Origin: Cyanobium sp. Morenito 9A2
GTDB lineage: Bacteria; Cyanobacteriota; Cyanobacteriia; PCC-6307; Cyanobiaceae
Length of the DNA stretch: 64,000 nucleotides
Direction of reading: 5' to 3'
NCBI RefSeq assembly: GCF_024345575.1
Contig: NZ_JAGQBJ010000001.1
Coordinates: 62,001 to 126,000 of the forward strand
Shown here: positions 41,162 to 50,497 of the stretch, piece after piece
How the letters are laid out: every line of letters begins with the position of its first letter
Position numbering within the stretch: the stretch's first letter is position 1
Program-made: the position numbers and the translations under genes
Notes under the pieces: generated by a model
What the model saw: the letters and a program-made list of their open reading frames with translations, nothing else
What the model was told of the DNA's origin: nothing
Databases searched by the model: none

Positions 41162-42478
41162 TCAGTTTTGCCGCTGCGCCGCCAGCAGGGCCGCCAACCG
41201 CCGGAATTCCTCAGCGCCGGGGCCCCACCGCCGCTCCTGGGTGGCGAAGTCGACGCCATACAGACCGAAGCGCAGCGTGTAGCCATCGGTCCACTCGAAG
41301 TTGTCGAGCAGCGACCAGTGGAAATAGCCCTTGACCGGGATTCCTTCCGCCATCGCCCAGGCCATGGCGTAGGCATGGGAGCGCAGGTAGGGGCCCCGCA
41401 GGCGGCCGGCGGCATCGGCCACGCCGTTTTCGGTGATCATCACCGGCAGCTGGTAACGGTTCCAGACCTGCCGCAGGATCGTCAGCAACCCCTGGGGATG
41501 GATCTCGACGCCGGCGTCGCTGAGCGGTCCCGGGCCCGATCGCAACTCCACCATCGTCGGGGCCTCAGGAGCGAAGCGCACCAGGTGGCGCCGGTAGAAG
41601 TTGACGCCCACGAAATCGGCGGAACCGGCGAGCTCGGCCATCGCCTCATTGAGCACGGGAAATCCCGGCAGCCTCAGCTGCAGGGCACCCCGCTGGATCG
41701 AGTCGTAGAAGGCCCAGTTGAAGCCGGTTTCCAGCAGGCGCGTCGCCAGGCGATCCAGCGGCCACCAGCGCCGAAGGGGCTCCGCGACCACCAGATGCAT
41801 GGCGGCGCCGATCTGCGCCCCAGGGCAGGCCGCCCGCAGGGCACGGGCGGCGAGGGCATGGCCCCGCAGCAGACCGGCGAAGGCCCGCACCGCCAGGGCT
41901 TTATCCCTCAGACCCGGCGGCCATTGCCCGTTCACATAACCGTAGAACATCTGCACGTTGGGCTCGTTGAGGGTGCACCAGAAGCGCACGCCCGCCCCGA
42001 GGCGACGCCCGGCCTCGGCGGCGAAGACCTCCAGGCGCTGGGGAAACTCCTCAGCCGCCAGCCCGCAGCGCTCCGCCAGCCATCCGGGCAGGGTGAAGTG
42101 CAGCAGGGTGACCATCGGCTCGATGCCAACCGCACGCAACTGGGCGATCTCGTCGGCGTAGTGGTCCCAGGCCCGCTGATCCCAGTGGCCGGGGGCGGGC
42201 TCAAGGCGGCTCCACTCGATCGAGAACCTCAGGGCATTGGCCCCCAGCGCCTGGATCAGCTCCACGTCTTCGGAGACACGGTTCCAATGGTCGGCGGCGG
42301 CTCCACAGCGGGCGCCGCCCTTGATCATTCCTGGAATCGTCTCGAAGCGGGCCCAGTCATTTCCGCTGGTGTGACCCTCCACCTGATAAGCCGCCGTCGC
42401 CACGCCCCAGAGGAAGTCCGCTGGGACCGGAGCGATGAAGGGGTTGGCGGGAATCGACTGAAAGGAGGGATCGCCCAT
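41162..42478 (-). CDS. Glycoside hydrolase family 1 beta-glucosidase
   Basis: The ~438-residue protein has the GH1 signature FLWGVATAAYQVEG at the start, the acid/base site in WCTLNEPNVQMFYGYV, and the nucleophile site in VMITENGVAD, followed by GYFHWSLLDNFEWTDGY. It would hydrolyse beta-linked glucosides or related sugars in the cytoplasm, as no signal peptide is seen. ATG 42478 follows AGGAGG-like bases (GGAGGGATCGCCC on the plus strand is the sense complement region) and gives a short N-terminus; a start at 42601 is less likely. A sugar transporter is not adjacent. Confidence 0.92.
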   Translation of the reverse strand: MGDPSFQSIPANPFIAPVPADFLWGVATAAYQVEGHTSGNDWARFETIPGMIKGGARCGAAADHWNRVSEDVELIQALGANALRFSIEWSRLEPAPGHWDQRAWDHYADEIAQLRAVGIEPMVTLLHFTLPGWLAERCGLAAEEFPQRLEVFAAEAGRRLGAGVRFWCTLNEPNVQMFYGYVNGQWPPGLRDKALAVRAFAGLLRGHALAARALRAACPGAQIGAAMHLVVAEPLRRWWPLDRLATRLLETGFNWAFYDSIQRGALQLRLPGFPVLNEAMAELAGSADFVGVNFYRRHLVRFAPEAPTMVELRSGPGPLSDAGVEIHPQGLLTILRQVWNRYQLPVMITENGVADAAGRLRGPYLRSHAYAMAWAMAEGIPVKGYFHWSLLDNFEWTDGYTLRFGLYGVDFATQERRWGPGAEEFRRLAALLAAQRQN

Positions 42479-42599
42479 GACCTGAATGCTTACACCGACT
42501 CTGTCGTCAGGCGGGCTGTCTTTTCGGAGGTCGTCGGTTCGTTGGTGGCAGGCGCTGCCAGCCATCGGCAAGAATGGGAGCAAGCGATCCAGGCCGGTC

Positions 42600-42797
42600 A
42601 TGAGCGTGAATCAGGAACTCCCGGCATCCGATCCCGCAGCCCCGGCTGAGCACCCGCACAATTTCGATGTGCAGAAGGAACTGCACCAGCGCATCCGCAA
42701 TGACCCCGACTACGACGACTGGGAATACGGCACCGAACCCCTGCCCCATGAGGCCTGGGTGCCCCGCTCAGATCGGCCTTCTGCGCCTGGGTCTTAG
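42600..42797 (+). CDS. Small hydrophilic protein of unknown function
   Basis: The 65-residue protein is acidic, with Pro/Ala-rich N-terminus followed by HNFDVQKELHQRIRNDPDYDDWEYG and PLPHEAWVPRSDRP. The ordered-looking middle suggests a real protein rather than a chance frame. It has no membrane segment or cysteine. It is divergent from the beta-glucosidase gene and is the last probable gene before the gene-poor accessory region. Confidence 0.55.
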   Translation: MSVNQELPASDPAAPAEHPHNFDVQKELHQRIRNDPDYDDWEYGTEPLPHEAWVPRSDRPSAPGS

Positions 42798-43590
42798 GTG
42801 TGTCCTTCCATCAGCTTGACCCTCCAAGGCATCGTCGACCCATCGGAACAGGCTTTTTCCCGTTTGACGGCCTGGGGCTGATGGCTCCCACCCATCCAAA
42901 GGCCCTGACGAACGCCAAGAAGGTCATGGTCAAGGCCCTGCCTGCGCATTTCGTTCCCTGTACCTCAGGCATCTGCTGGAGCCCTCAGTGCGATCTGTTC
43001 CTTCAACAGCCGGCAGAGCGCTTGGACGGCGTCTCCGACTTCCGCATGGCGTCAGCACCGCTGATGGCAGCTCAGGATCTCCCGCTTGCCCTCCCCGGCT
43101 CTCCATTCGGCATGCGCCCCGGTGGCTGGATGCCAGGACAGCCGAGTCAGGGCAATTCGCAACAGAACGGGGTTATCCGGCGGTTGCCGCTTCTGCTCAG
43201 GCGATGAGGCTGGTTGTTGGCTGAGCGTGGTGGAGCGGGGGATCTACCCCAGACAGAGCCCGGCAAAGACAGCCCCTGAGCGCCGCCGCTCCTGGATTGT
43301 CATCGGTTGCGCTCAAACGAGCCGCAACGCCATCCGGGCGGATGCTCTCGGCGGCTCCTTTTTGGCCTGCGCTCTGCATCTTGGGTGATCCGATCAAGCT
43401 CCCCTCCCAGGACGGCAGGCTCCTGGTCCAGATAGCGGATCCGCTCCGTTTCGTTACTGTTCACCTAGTCCGGGAGGTTGCTTCGAGCGGACTGTTGACC
43501 CCCTCTGCTCCGAGCCTCAGGCTGTCTTTGTGCTGTTCGACGGCATCGTTGCTCTGGAGGCCCTCTCACCAACTGGGCTGATTCAACGTC
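42798..43590. other. Gene-free stretch at the start of the accessory region
   Basis: About 790 bases with only mixed-frame short ORFs and no recognisable domain, RNA or repeat. It lies between the last housekeeping-side small gene and the end of the ISAs1 remnant. In a genome otherwise packed nearly gene to gene it looks like decayed DNA. Confidence 0.55.
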
Positions 43591-44708
43591 TCACCACGTG
43601 CTTGGTTCTGGCTTTCTCGTCACTATCGTCCGTAGCGCCTTGCTGTCGAGAGTTACGGCCTGCATGCCGGCTCGGATCAACTGAAATCCAGTCAGTCGGA
43701 GCAGGTTGAGGGCTGCCGTCCGCAGCGCCGCCATCGCTCCGGCGCCGTTGCCCCGGTAGCGATGGGCGACTTCGCGCAGCTGGGTATCACGAATCCAGTG
43801 CCAATCCTCAAGGTCTCAGAAGTCTCACACCAGTTTCGGCAGGGCTTCTGGGTTGGTGCTGCTCCAGTCCTCACGGATCTGCTCCGTTGCCTCTACCGCT
43901 TCGCGGAAGCCTTCAGCTGTGACGCGGAGCGTCCAGGAGATGGCACGACCAGGACCCTCCTCGAAAGCACTTGCCTCTACAGGGATGTGGCGTTTCCCCT
44001 GGTACTGGTATCGGATCTTGCCAGGCAAGGTCTCTGGGTTCCCCTTCACGGTCAGGGGGAAGTCGGCCCTTTGTTCCTGAAGCGGTCGAATGACGGTTTC
44101 TGGGTGTGGAGCGCATCCGCCTGGATCAGCACCCCTTCGAGATCAAGCCTCCCGAGCCGTTGCCGGAGCACTGCCCGCTCGTGGTTCTCACCGGTGGCGT
44201 TGCAGCTCTGGCTGATCGCCACTCCCCAAGCGGCTGCGTAGAGCGTCATCTTGTCAATGAATGCTGAACCACCACCAGCAGTGGGTTCGATCGAACCCAG
44301 CAGTGTCTTTCCATCACCGAACGGTTGGTTCAGTTCCTCTGCACCACGAGAGATAGGGGCGATCGTCCAGTCGCGAATGGACATGCACAGGGACGCAACA
44401 TCAACCGGCATGGAGAAACAGCGGTGCGCCGAATCCGATTGGGGCCGCCGCCCTTCTAACCCAGGCGACTTGGTGAGCGCGCCGTGGTGATGGCGAGCAA
44501 ACCGCCCCAGATCCCGCAGGCTCTGGCAACCGCTCAGGATCCCGAGCACCGCCAGCAGCAGATGCCAGGCCGGCCTGCGGACATCCGGTATCGCACGCAG
44601 GTCACTGACCAGATCAAGATCAGTTGCGGCACAGGTGGTTTCGGGCAAAGGGTGGAGGCGAAACCACCGACGAATCCCGATGCTTGCAGCCCAGGCCAGA
44701 GCGCCCAT
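43591..44708 (-). pseudogene. Decayed ISAs1-family transposase
   Basis: Read leftward from 44708, the protein has the ISAs1 N-terminal pattern (LVSDLRAIPDVRRPAWHLLLAVLGILSGC then LRDLGRFARHHH), DGKTLLGSIEPTAGGGSAFI with a catalytic Asp, TGENHERAVLRQRLGRLDLEGVLIQADALHTQK with the second Asp, and stops at 44052. A one-base frameshift near 44080 moves to another frame (ADFPLTVKGNPETLPGKIRYQ, GRAISWTLRV), which has in-frame stops at 43825 and 43816 but continues as DWHWIRDTQLREVAHRYRG and the C-terminal MAALRTAALNLLRLTGFQ to a TGA at 43591. It is therefore inactive but nearly full length. Terminal inverted repeats were not identified. Confidence 0.85.
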
Positions 44709-46640
44709 GACAGACGTTCACTCAGCCCTGTGTCCCAAGCGGTTCGGCGCCAACCAGGCCCCACCGCTGCCCTCGAGCCCCGATGCCGGTAACGCCAAGC
44801 CGAAGGAGTCGCGAAGCGTTGCGCGCTGCCACGGTTGAGGCCGGGCCGGAAGAGCTGGGTGAGTTGCGTTCGTTCCCCCGTCTATCTGTACTGGCCCTTC
44901 GCCGGATAAGACGAGACCCGTGGAAGGTTGGTAGTCCTTGTGGACGGCTACAACCACCGCCACTGCTGGTCCGGGGCAATCACGTTCAAGACGCCCGAGC
45001 ATCTCAGGGCCCTGCTTTCGCAATCTGCCCATAGCGTGGCCACGGGTAGGAGAGGAAGCGGCAGAAACGCCCGCGCCGATGGAGACGATCCACCCGCTGG
45101 TGGTCCCAGCCGGAGATGGTGTGGATCAACAAGCCATCTGAAGTTCAAGAATCAACTCTGGGGGTACAGTGAATCGAAGTATGCTGAGCGGCATTTCGGG
45201 GAGGCACTTTCCCAGCGCGTCAGCGCAGCTGGGTTCAAGGCATGGAGCCGATAGGTCAGGCTGATTGTTACCGGGCAGGCGTGACCACACATCCGCCCAT
45301 ATGACCACTCACTTCCGGCAAGCTCAACAACTCTGGCCTTAGGTGTCAGATGTCAGAGAAGGCATGCGCCATCACCAAGGCCCGCTGACTCAAGTGTGAC
45401 CTGGGCAATGCTGAAGGAAGCGGCCGGAGACTTCAGGCAGATTCTCCACCGGGCGTGGGCTCAATCAAGCCCCCTCATTGTCTCGCTTTCGCCTTTCAGC
45501 TGATCATGATCGGTGGCACCCATGTGGATCAGAATGATCGTACGCTCAAAGACAATGGCTGCCGCAGCGGAGGTCCGAGGGCGTTGGTCAGCATCCTCTG
45601 GTGGTGGAGGGCTGGCGGCGCCAGATTCAGCAGGCACCGGCAACGGCTCAGAAGTCCGTTCCCTGCACCCATGAGCAGGTATCGAGCCGGGGAAGGGTCC
45701 CTCGTGGCCTGAGGCATGGTGGATCACCGGCATGACCATGACCGGGTCGAGGCCTGGGGCGCGCGAGACGGTCGTGGATGAAGGGAGGAAAGCTTCTCAT
45801 CGAGCTCATCCCATGCGATCAGCCTCGGCAGGTTGACTTGCGACGGTCGTTGATTCAACTTTCCGGCGTCAGGGGCATGACCTGCAATACAAATGTTCCA
45901 TCTCAAGTACGACAACAGGTAGACCACCCCACCCCCGCTGCCAGCGGGTAGCTTCTTTGGGCTAAGTTCAGATTTGTTTGCCCTAGCGGTCATTCAGGGG
46001 TCAAGCTGGAGGTTTGAGCGCAGGTGCCATCGTTTGAGACTGGTACAGTGAAGGCAAGCAGAAAAGCTGGATCCCGATTCGACCCCCTGACCACTGGATC
46101 AGTGGCAGGTCCTATGGATCTGCCGTCATCTTTCCCATGAGCCATGAAAACCATCCAAAAGCTAATGCCATCATTGAATGAGTGAAGGGATTTGCGCTGC
46201 TGATGACAGTCCTGTGCGAGGCACGCTTGACCAACCACTTTCAGAATGCGACGCTGACTGCGCTCAGCATGCATCACGTTTGGTTTGTGGCCGAGAGGTT
46301 GATGTTTTCCTACTGTCTTTGAACCGGGCGATCAGCCTACGAATTTGCGTTAATTGCTATGTTCATTAGAGTTGAGCAATTCCACTGTAACAGACATAGG
46401 GAAGAGTGCTCTCCTTGCGGAAGGAGATATTGAATTAAGATTCTGATCCCAGGACATTAATTGACAAACGGAGAAAGCTAGTCAAGTCGCTCCTAGGCCA
46501 ACCACATGGCGAATCGATCGAGCCCCTCTAAAGGTGGCTCAAGGGGTTTTGAGCATGCTTTCAGTGGTGACGAAAACATCGGGAAACTGAAACCTCAAGC
46601 AATGCTAAGCTGGCCAAGATCATAGCGCAGTGGAACCAAG
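44709..46640. other. 1.9-kb gene-poor region before the AT-rich operon
   Basis: Only short overlapping ORFs in many frames are present, none with a domain I recognise. GC content falls visibly from about 46,000 onward toward the level of the next operon. A fragment on the minus strand at 45724-45993 and one at 45990-46277 keep ~90-residue frames but match nothing I know. The last ~150 bases must contain the promoter and leader of the operon, including hairpin elements near 46520. Confidence 0.5.
46520..46550 (+). promoter_or_regulatory. Possible leader hairpins before the glycan operon
   Basis: GAGCC (46520-46524) can pair with GGCTC (46536-46540), and the overlapping CCCCT (46523-46527) with AGGGG (46542-46546), the latter followed by TTTT. 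The two stems exclude each other. They lie 90-120 bases before the 934-residue ORF, so they could act as a weak terminator or attenuator. Stems are short and no leader peptide is evident, so this is weak. Confidence 0.25.
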
Positions 46641-49445
46641 ATGAAGTATGCCTTCTATGTACCTAGCCTTCACCATGCATGTGGTATTGCTCGATACAGT
46701 TGCTATGCTTCAGACGCACTAGCCGAAAGGGGGCACGAGTCAAGGGTGCTCGGAACTCTTGAAGATTTGATTTCATATGCGAGCTTATCTGCCACCACAG
46801 TTTTCGTCCAGCATGAGTACGGCCTGTTCGAAGGCAACAAGGCCGTACACGAATCACCATCTACAACTGAAGTAATTAATGCACTGAAGCATGTATTAGA
46901 TCTTGACACGGCCAGCAGAGCTGCGTTCGTATTGCACACATTGGCCGTGAAAGATCATGTTTTGTCATGTGTCAACAAGCAAATTCTCACCAGTGGCATA
47001 CCTACCGCATGCCTTAACAAGCTTGGGGCTTCTATTTACTCGCTGAATCATATAGAGCATGGTTGCAGTGATTTGCGCCAGTTCGTCAGTTCAATTCGGG
47101 AATCTAAAACACAAGCAGAGATAAAGCATCAATTCAGCGTTGGAGCCTTTGGCTTATTGTCTCCAAACAAGAAAGTTGAGGAACTTATTGACATTTGTGC
47201 CGAAGCCGGTGTGCCACTCGTTGCGAGCTTGGCAACCTCTGACAAAGCCTACGCAACTGCCATAAAAAGACATGCTAAAAATCAAGGGTGTGACTTAACA
47301 TTGCACACATCTTTTGCAGACGAAAAAACAATATTGCAACGACTTGCATTGGTTGATTGCTGCCTGTGCCTGCAAGACGAGATTGAGCATTACGCTACGT
47401 CAGGATCAATTAGATTTTTGATGAATCTAGGTGTGCCGATTGTCAACTCTGCTGGTAAGCAGTTTGCAGACGTCTCTAGCCATACACTGTCAGTTGCAAA
47501 CGCCAAGGAGGCCGCAAGCACGCTGAAAACACTTCAGCTCAATCAAAAATTTTATAAAACATGCTGCGATAATGTCAAAAGTTTCATGGATTCGAATCTC
47601 ATTGGAGATGTTTATTTACAGTTCAGCGAAGTTCTGAGTAAAGATAAAGCCAAGCTCGCTCAATATAGTTTCTTGGTAACTGGCCATAAGGAGATCCAAG
47701 CCAACAAGCATCCATATGTCATAAACTCAAGCCATACTAGTGACAATTCAGGTGATAATAGTAAAACGTATGCTTTTGCGCTCAGCTCTCATAATCCATC
47801 CCTTGACAAGGTGTCTCGGGCAACCTTGATCAAGGGCGTCTGTAATCCCCTATGGAAACTAGAAGCAACCCCACTAGAAGAGGAAATTCCAAGGTGGCTA
47901 TTGTCTTCGCTGAGGGACATGCATTACTATACAGGTATAATTTTAAAATCTCATTCTGGAACAAGTCAGTTTCAAGATTTGTACTATGATATCAATGACG
48001 AACTGACCAGAAAATGTAACAGCATTGAAATAATCGGTGACATTCTCTCTGCGACAGGTGCATCTGTCAATGCCGATCATATTGAGCAAGCCATATCTCT
48101 TAAGCTTGGGATATTTAAAGAGCTTTTCAGTAAGAGGCCTCAAGCCTCTCTTTATCACAGCCTTTGTACTTCTTGGTTTATTGATGAGCACAGGCTACCT
48201 CATTATTTCAAAATCATGCATCCTGCCTTGCAGTATGGTGATTCCGATGTTTTAGGTGTTTTCGAAAATGATAATGGAAAGTTCTATTGGAATAAAATTA
48301 GCAATCTGGAGCAAGTTGCCGCTCACTTGATGACAGCTGATGGGGTGAAATGCTCTGATCTTTATGAAGACATCGGAACGACGAACAAATGGGTAGAAAG
48401 AAATGTCTTTTTTATTGAGGAGTTTCTAAGCCTAGACCCTGTCAACGTGGTTAAGTCTGTAAAACTTGCATTTTCAAAAGAAGAGCTAAGTAAAGACAAC
48501 GAAAATGAATGGGCAAGTTCAATATCTAACAATGATACGATGATCAATAGACTTATATTTGTTGTGGAAAACTACTTGCATGCGGTTCATTTTGACAACT
48601 CTAATATTCTTTTGCTGGCCTCGTATTCATCGCCACTATTGGCCATTCGTGAGTATCAAAAAGCTCAAACTAGTTTCTCGAAAATAGTTAAGTATGCGGT
48701 CAAGACCATGCCACAAGTCAAGCCGCGTCATGTTACCATTGGCGATAGCGGTCTTGGTATTGCAATTGGCAAATTAATAACAATTCTTTCTCAACAGCAT
48801 GCCAATTACCATCCAAATGAGGAAGGTATCAGCCTGGGAGAGCAGTTGGATCATGCCGTTGATTTCATCGCTGGCGATACGAGTAGCGACAACCGCTGGA
48901 CTCAGTCGACACCTGTATCATCTCTATTAAGGGCTTTCTCGTCAAGTCTTTTTGATGGCAATGAATCCAGTGGTTTCACTCAAGTTGATGAAGTTTTTTA
49001 TAGTAAGCTGATTCATCTTAGATCACTTCCAGAAGTTGTAGCCCTTGAATCACAGCCTACTAATCCGAGAAAATACAGTAGAATTAAGCAGAATTTATCA
49101 AGGCAAGGCCCTGGTTCTATGGGTTATACTTCACCCTCTCAAAACTCGAACTCTGCCAGAAGCCTGCGAAGGGAGCAGTCAGGCAATAAAGAGAGTCAAT
49201 CAAACTTTGATTCGGATCCAGATTCGATTCAAGACGATAGAACCGTCAAAAGAGTCAAGACTAGGCTGCTAAAGTTGCTTTCTAACTTTAACAACAAAAA
49301 TGGTGAGCACATGTCAAATTTTGATGAAGCATCGTATTTAGAACGATATCCCGATGTTCTCGAATCAGTAAAGCGGGGTGAGTTCCAAAGTGGATATGAT
49401 CACTATTTAAAATGTGGATTCAGGGAAAGGAGGGAAACGAAATGA
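46641..49445 (+). CDS. Large glycosyltransferase-like protein, multi-domain
   Basis: The 934-residue protein starts like a GT-B (GT4-type) glycosyltransferase: MKYAFYVPSLHHACGIARYS, then VFVQHEYGLFEG at residues ~55-65, typical of the GT4 donor-side N-domain, and FGLLSPNKKVEELIDICAEAG near 170, matching the start of the C-domain. The part from ~340 to ~850 matches nothing I recognise. After a Ser/Asn-rich linker the end holds FDEASYLERYPDVLESVKRG and a SGYDHYLKCGFRERRE tail, a short motif I recall from surface-glycan and glycosyltransferase proteins. No signal peptide is seen. Codon use is far more AT-rich than the flanks. Its stop overlaps the next start (ATGA), so the three genes form an operon. 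Confidence 0.75.
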   Translation: MKYAFYVPSLHHACGIARYSCYASDALAERGHESRVLGTLEDLISYASLSATTVFVQHEYGLFEGNKAVHESPSTTEVINALKHVLDLDTASRAAFVLHTLAVKDHVLSCVNKQILTSGIPTACLNKLGASIYSLNHIEHGCSDLRQFVSSIRESKTQAEIKHQFSVGAFGLLSPNKKVEELIDICAEAGVPLVASLATSDKAYATAIKRHAKNQGCDLTLHTSFADEKTILQRLALVDCCLCLQDEIEHYATSGSIRFLMNLGVPIVNSAGKQFADVSSHTLSVANAKEAASTLKTLQLNQKFYKTCCDNVKSFMDSNLIGDVYLQFSEVLSKDKAKLAQYSFLVTGHKEIQANKHPYVINSSHTSDNSGDNSKTYAFALSSHNPSLDKVSRATLIKGVCNPLWKLEATPLEEEIPRWLLSSLRDMHYYTGIILKSHSGTSQFQDLYYDINDELTRKCNSIEIIGDILSATGASVNADHIEQAISLKLGIFKELFSKRPQASLYHSLCTSWFIDEHRLPHYFKIMHPALQYGDSDVLGVFENDNGKFYWNKISNLEQVAAHLMTADGVKCSDLYEDIGTTNKWVERNVFFIEEFLSLDPVNVVKSVKLAFSKEELSKDNENEWASSISNNDTMINRLIFVVENYLHAVHFDNSNILLLASYSSPLLAIREYQKAQTSFSKIVKYAVKTMPQVKPRHVTIGDSGLGIAIGKLITILSQQHANYHPNEEGISLGEQLDHAVDFIAGDTSSDNRWTQSTPVSSLLRAFSSSLFDGNESSGFTQVDEVFYSKLIHLRSLPEVVALESQPTNPRKYSRIKQNLSRQGPGSMGYTSPSQNSNSARSLRREQSGNKESQSNFDSDPDSIQDDRTVKRVKTRLLKLLSNFNNKNGEHMSNFDEASYLERYPDVLESVKRGEFQSGYDHYLKCGFRERRETK

Positions 49446-50497
49446 CTACAAGAAAAAAGGTTGTACTTCTTGGTTTTTTTGGGAGAGGCAATGCTGGAGA
49501 TGAAGCTTTTCTTCATGTACAGTATCAGCTCTTTTCTAAGGATTTTGACATATGCATCGTCATTGAACAGAAGGGAGCTTATCCAGGCTTTTCAACCTGG
49601 GATCCATACAATCAGTGTGAGATCTGGAGTTTTGATGATGTCAATAGACTCTATTCTAAAGACATTGCATTTCTCCACATTGGGGGAGGCTCACTTCCTT
49701 TTGCCTATGCCGGCCATTTTATCTTATCGGCATTTGACTATGGAATACCAGTCTTAATGTCAGGCATCGATGCATCTATAAAACCAAAGTCGGCGGATGA
49801 TGATATTAAGAAGGTAATTTATTCTAGACTTGCGTTTATGTCAGTGAGAACAGATAAATCATATTCAAACCTGAGCAAGCATTCAGGGAATCTTAACATA
49901 CATCACGGTGCTGATTGGGCATTGGGGCTGTCAAGAGCCGATACGGGTATCTCAGATGTCGACATTGTTGTTACTACAAGAGGCTTTTCAGAGCCATCTA
50001 GTATTCATCAGACAAACAGATCTGACTTTGAGCATTTTCTCACTTCTAACGGACGGAGAATTACCTGGCTTCCTTTCGCCCCTGATGATAGAAGATTTCT
50101 TTTGGAAACCGGTGTGGATGATCAGGATATTCTTAATCTTTGGCATGATCCTCGTCAAGTTCTCGATGTCATTTGTAAATCTAAGCTTACAGTTAGCATA
50201 GGAAGATTGCATACTTTAATTTTTGCCTCCATGTCTAACATCCCATGCGTGGCGATTGATCCGTTCATCGTGCATGATGGCAAGCATATTCCCAATCGCA
50301 AGAACATGTTTTTCTGCAAAGAGCACGGGATTCCTTTTTATAATTCAATTCGCAACTTTATCGATGAGTTTAATCTTGAGGATATTGGCGCTAATAATCT
50401 TCCTGGTGGATTCACGCAAGGCTATCTCGATAGATTTGGCAGCATGATAGAGAGGCTTAGTTCTTATGGTCAACCCTTGGTAACCATCGATGATTGA
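49442..50497 (+). CDS. Polysaccharide pyruvyl transferase family protein
   Basis: The ~351-residue protein has KVVLLGFFGRGNAGDEAF at residues ~6-23, the Gly-rich start of the CsaB/WcaK-type polysaccharide pyruvyl transferase family, then FLHIGGGSLPFAYA near residue 80 and IGRLHTLIFASMSNIPCVAID near 255, where the Arg-x-His of the family lies. These enzymes add ketal-linked pyruvate to glycans or form related acidic modifications. ATG 49442 overlaps the upstream stop; the ORF start at 49412 lies inside the previous gene. It is AT-rich like its neighbours and paralogous to the C-terminal half of the next protein. Confidence 0.85.
   Translation: MTTRKKVVLLGFFGRGNAGDEAFLHVQYQLFSKDFDICIVIEQKGAYPGFSTWDPYNQCEIWSFDDVNRLYSKDIAFLHIGGGSLPFAYAGHFILSAFDYGIPVLMSGIDASIKPKSADDDIKKVIYSRLAFMSVRTDKSYSNLSKHSGNLNIHHGADWALGLSRADTGISDVDIVVTTRGFSEPSSIHQTNRSDFEHFLTSNGRRITWLPFAPDDRRFLLETGVDDQDILNLWHDPRQVLDVICKSKLTVSIGRLHTLIFASMSNIPCVAIDPFIVHDGKHIPNRKNMFFCKEHGIPFYNSIRNFIDEFNLEDIGANNLPGGFTQGYLDRFGSMIERLSSYGQPLVTIDD

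Noticed and set aside
42800-43207. A 135-residue ORF just after the small hydrophilic protein
   Set aside because: The composition is random-looking, no motif is visible, and it lies in DNA that otherwise looks decayed.
43825-44116. Programmed frameshifting to express an active ISAs1 transposase
   Set aside because: Beyond the shift the frame has two further stops, so a single slippage would not yield a full protein, and ISAs1 elements normally use one frame.
46523-46555. A genuine phage T7-type terminator
   Set aside because: Only the CTCTAAA and AGGGGTTTT parts resemble it, and the main T7 stem does not form; similarity is likely chance.
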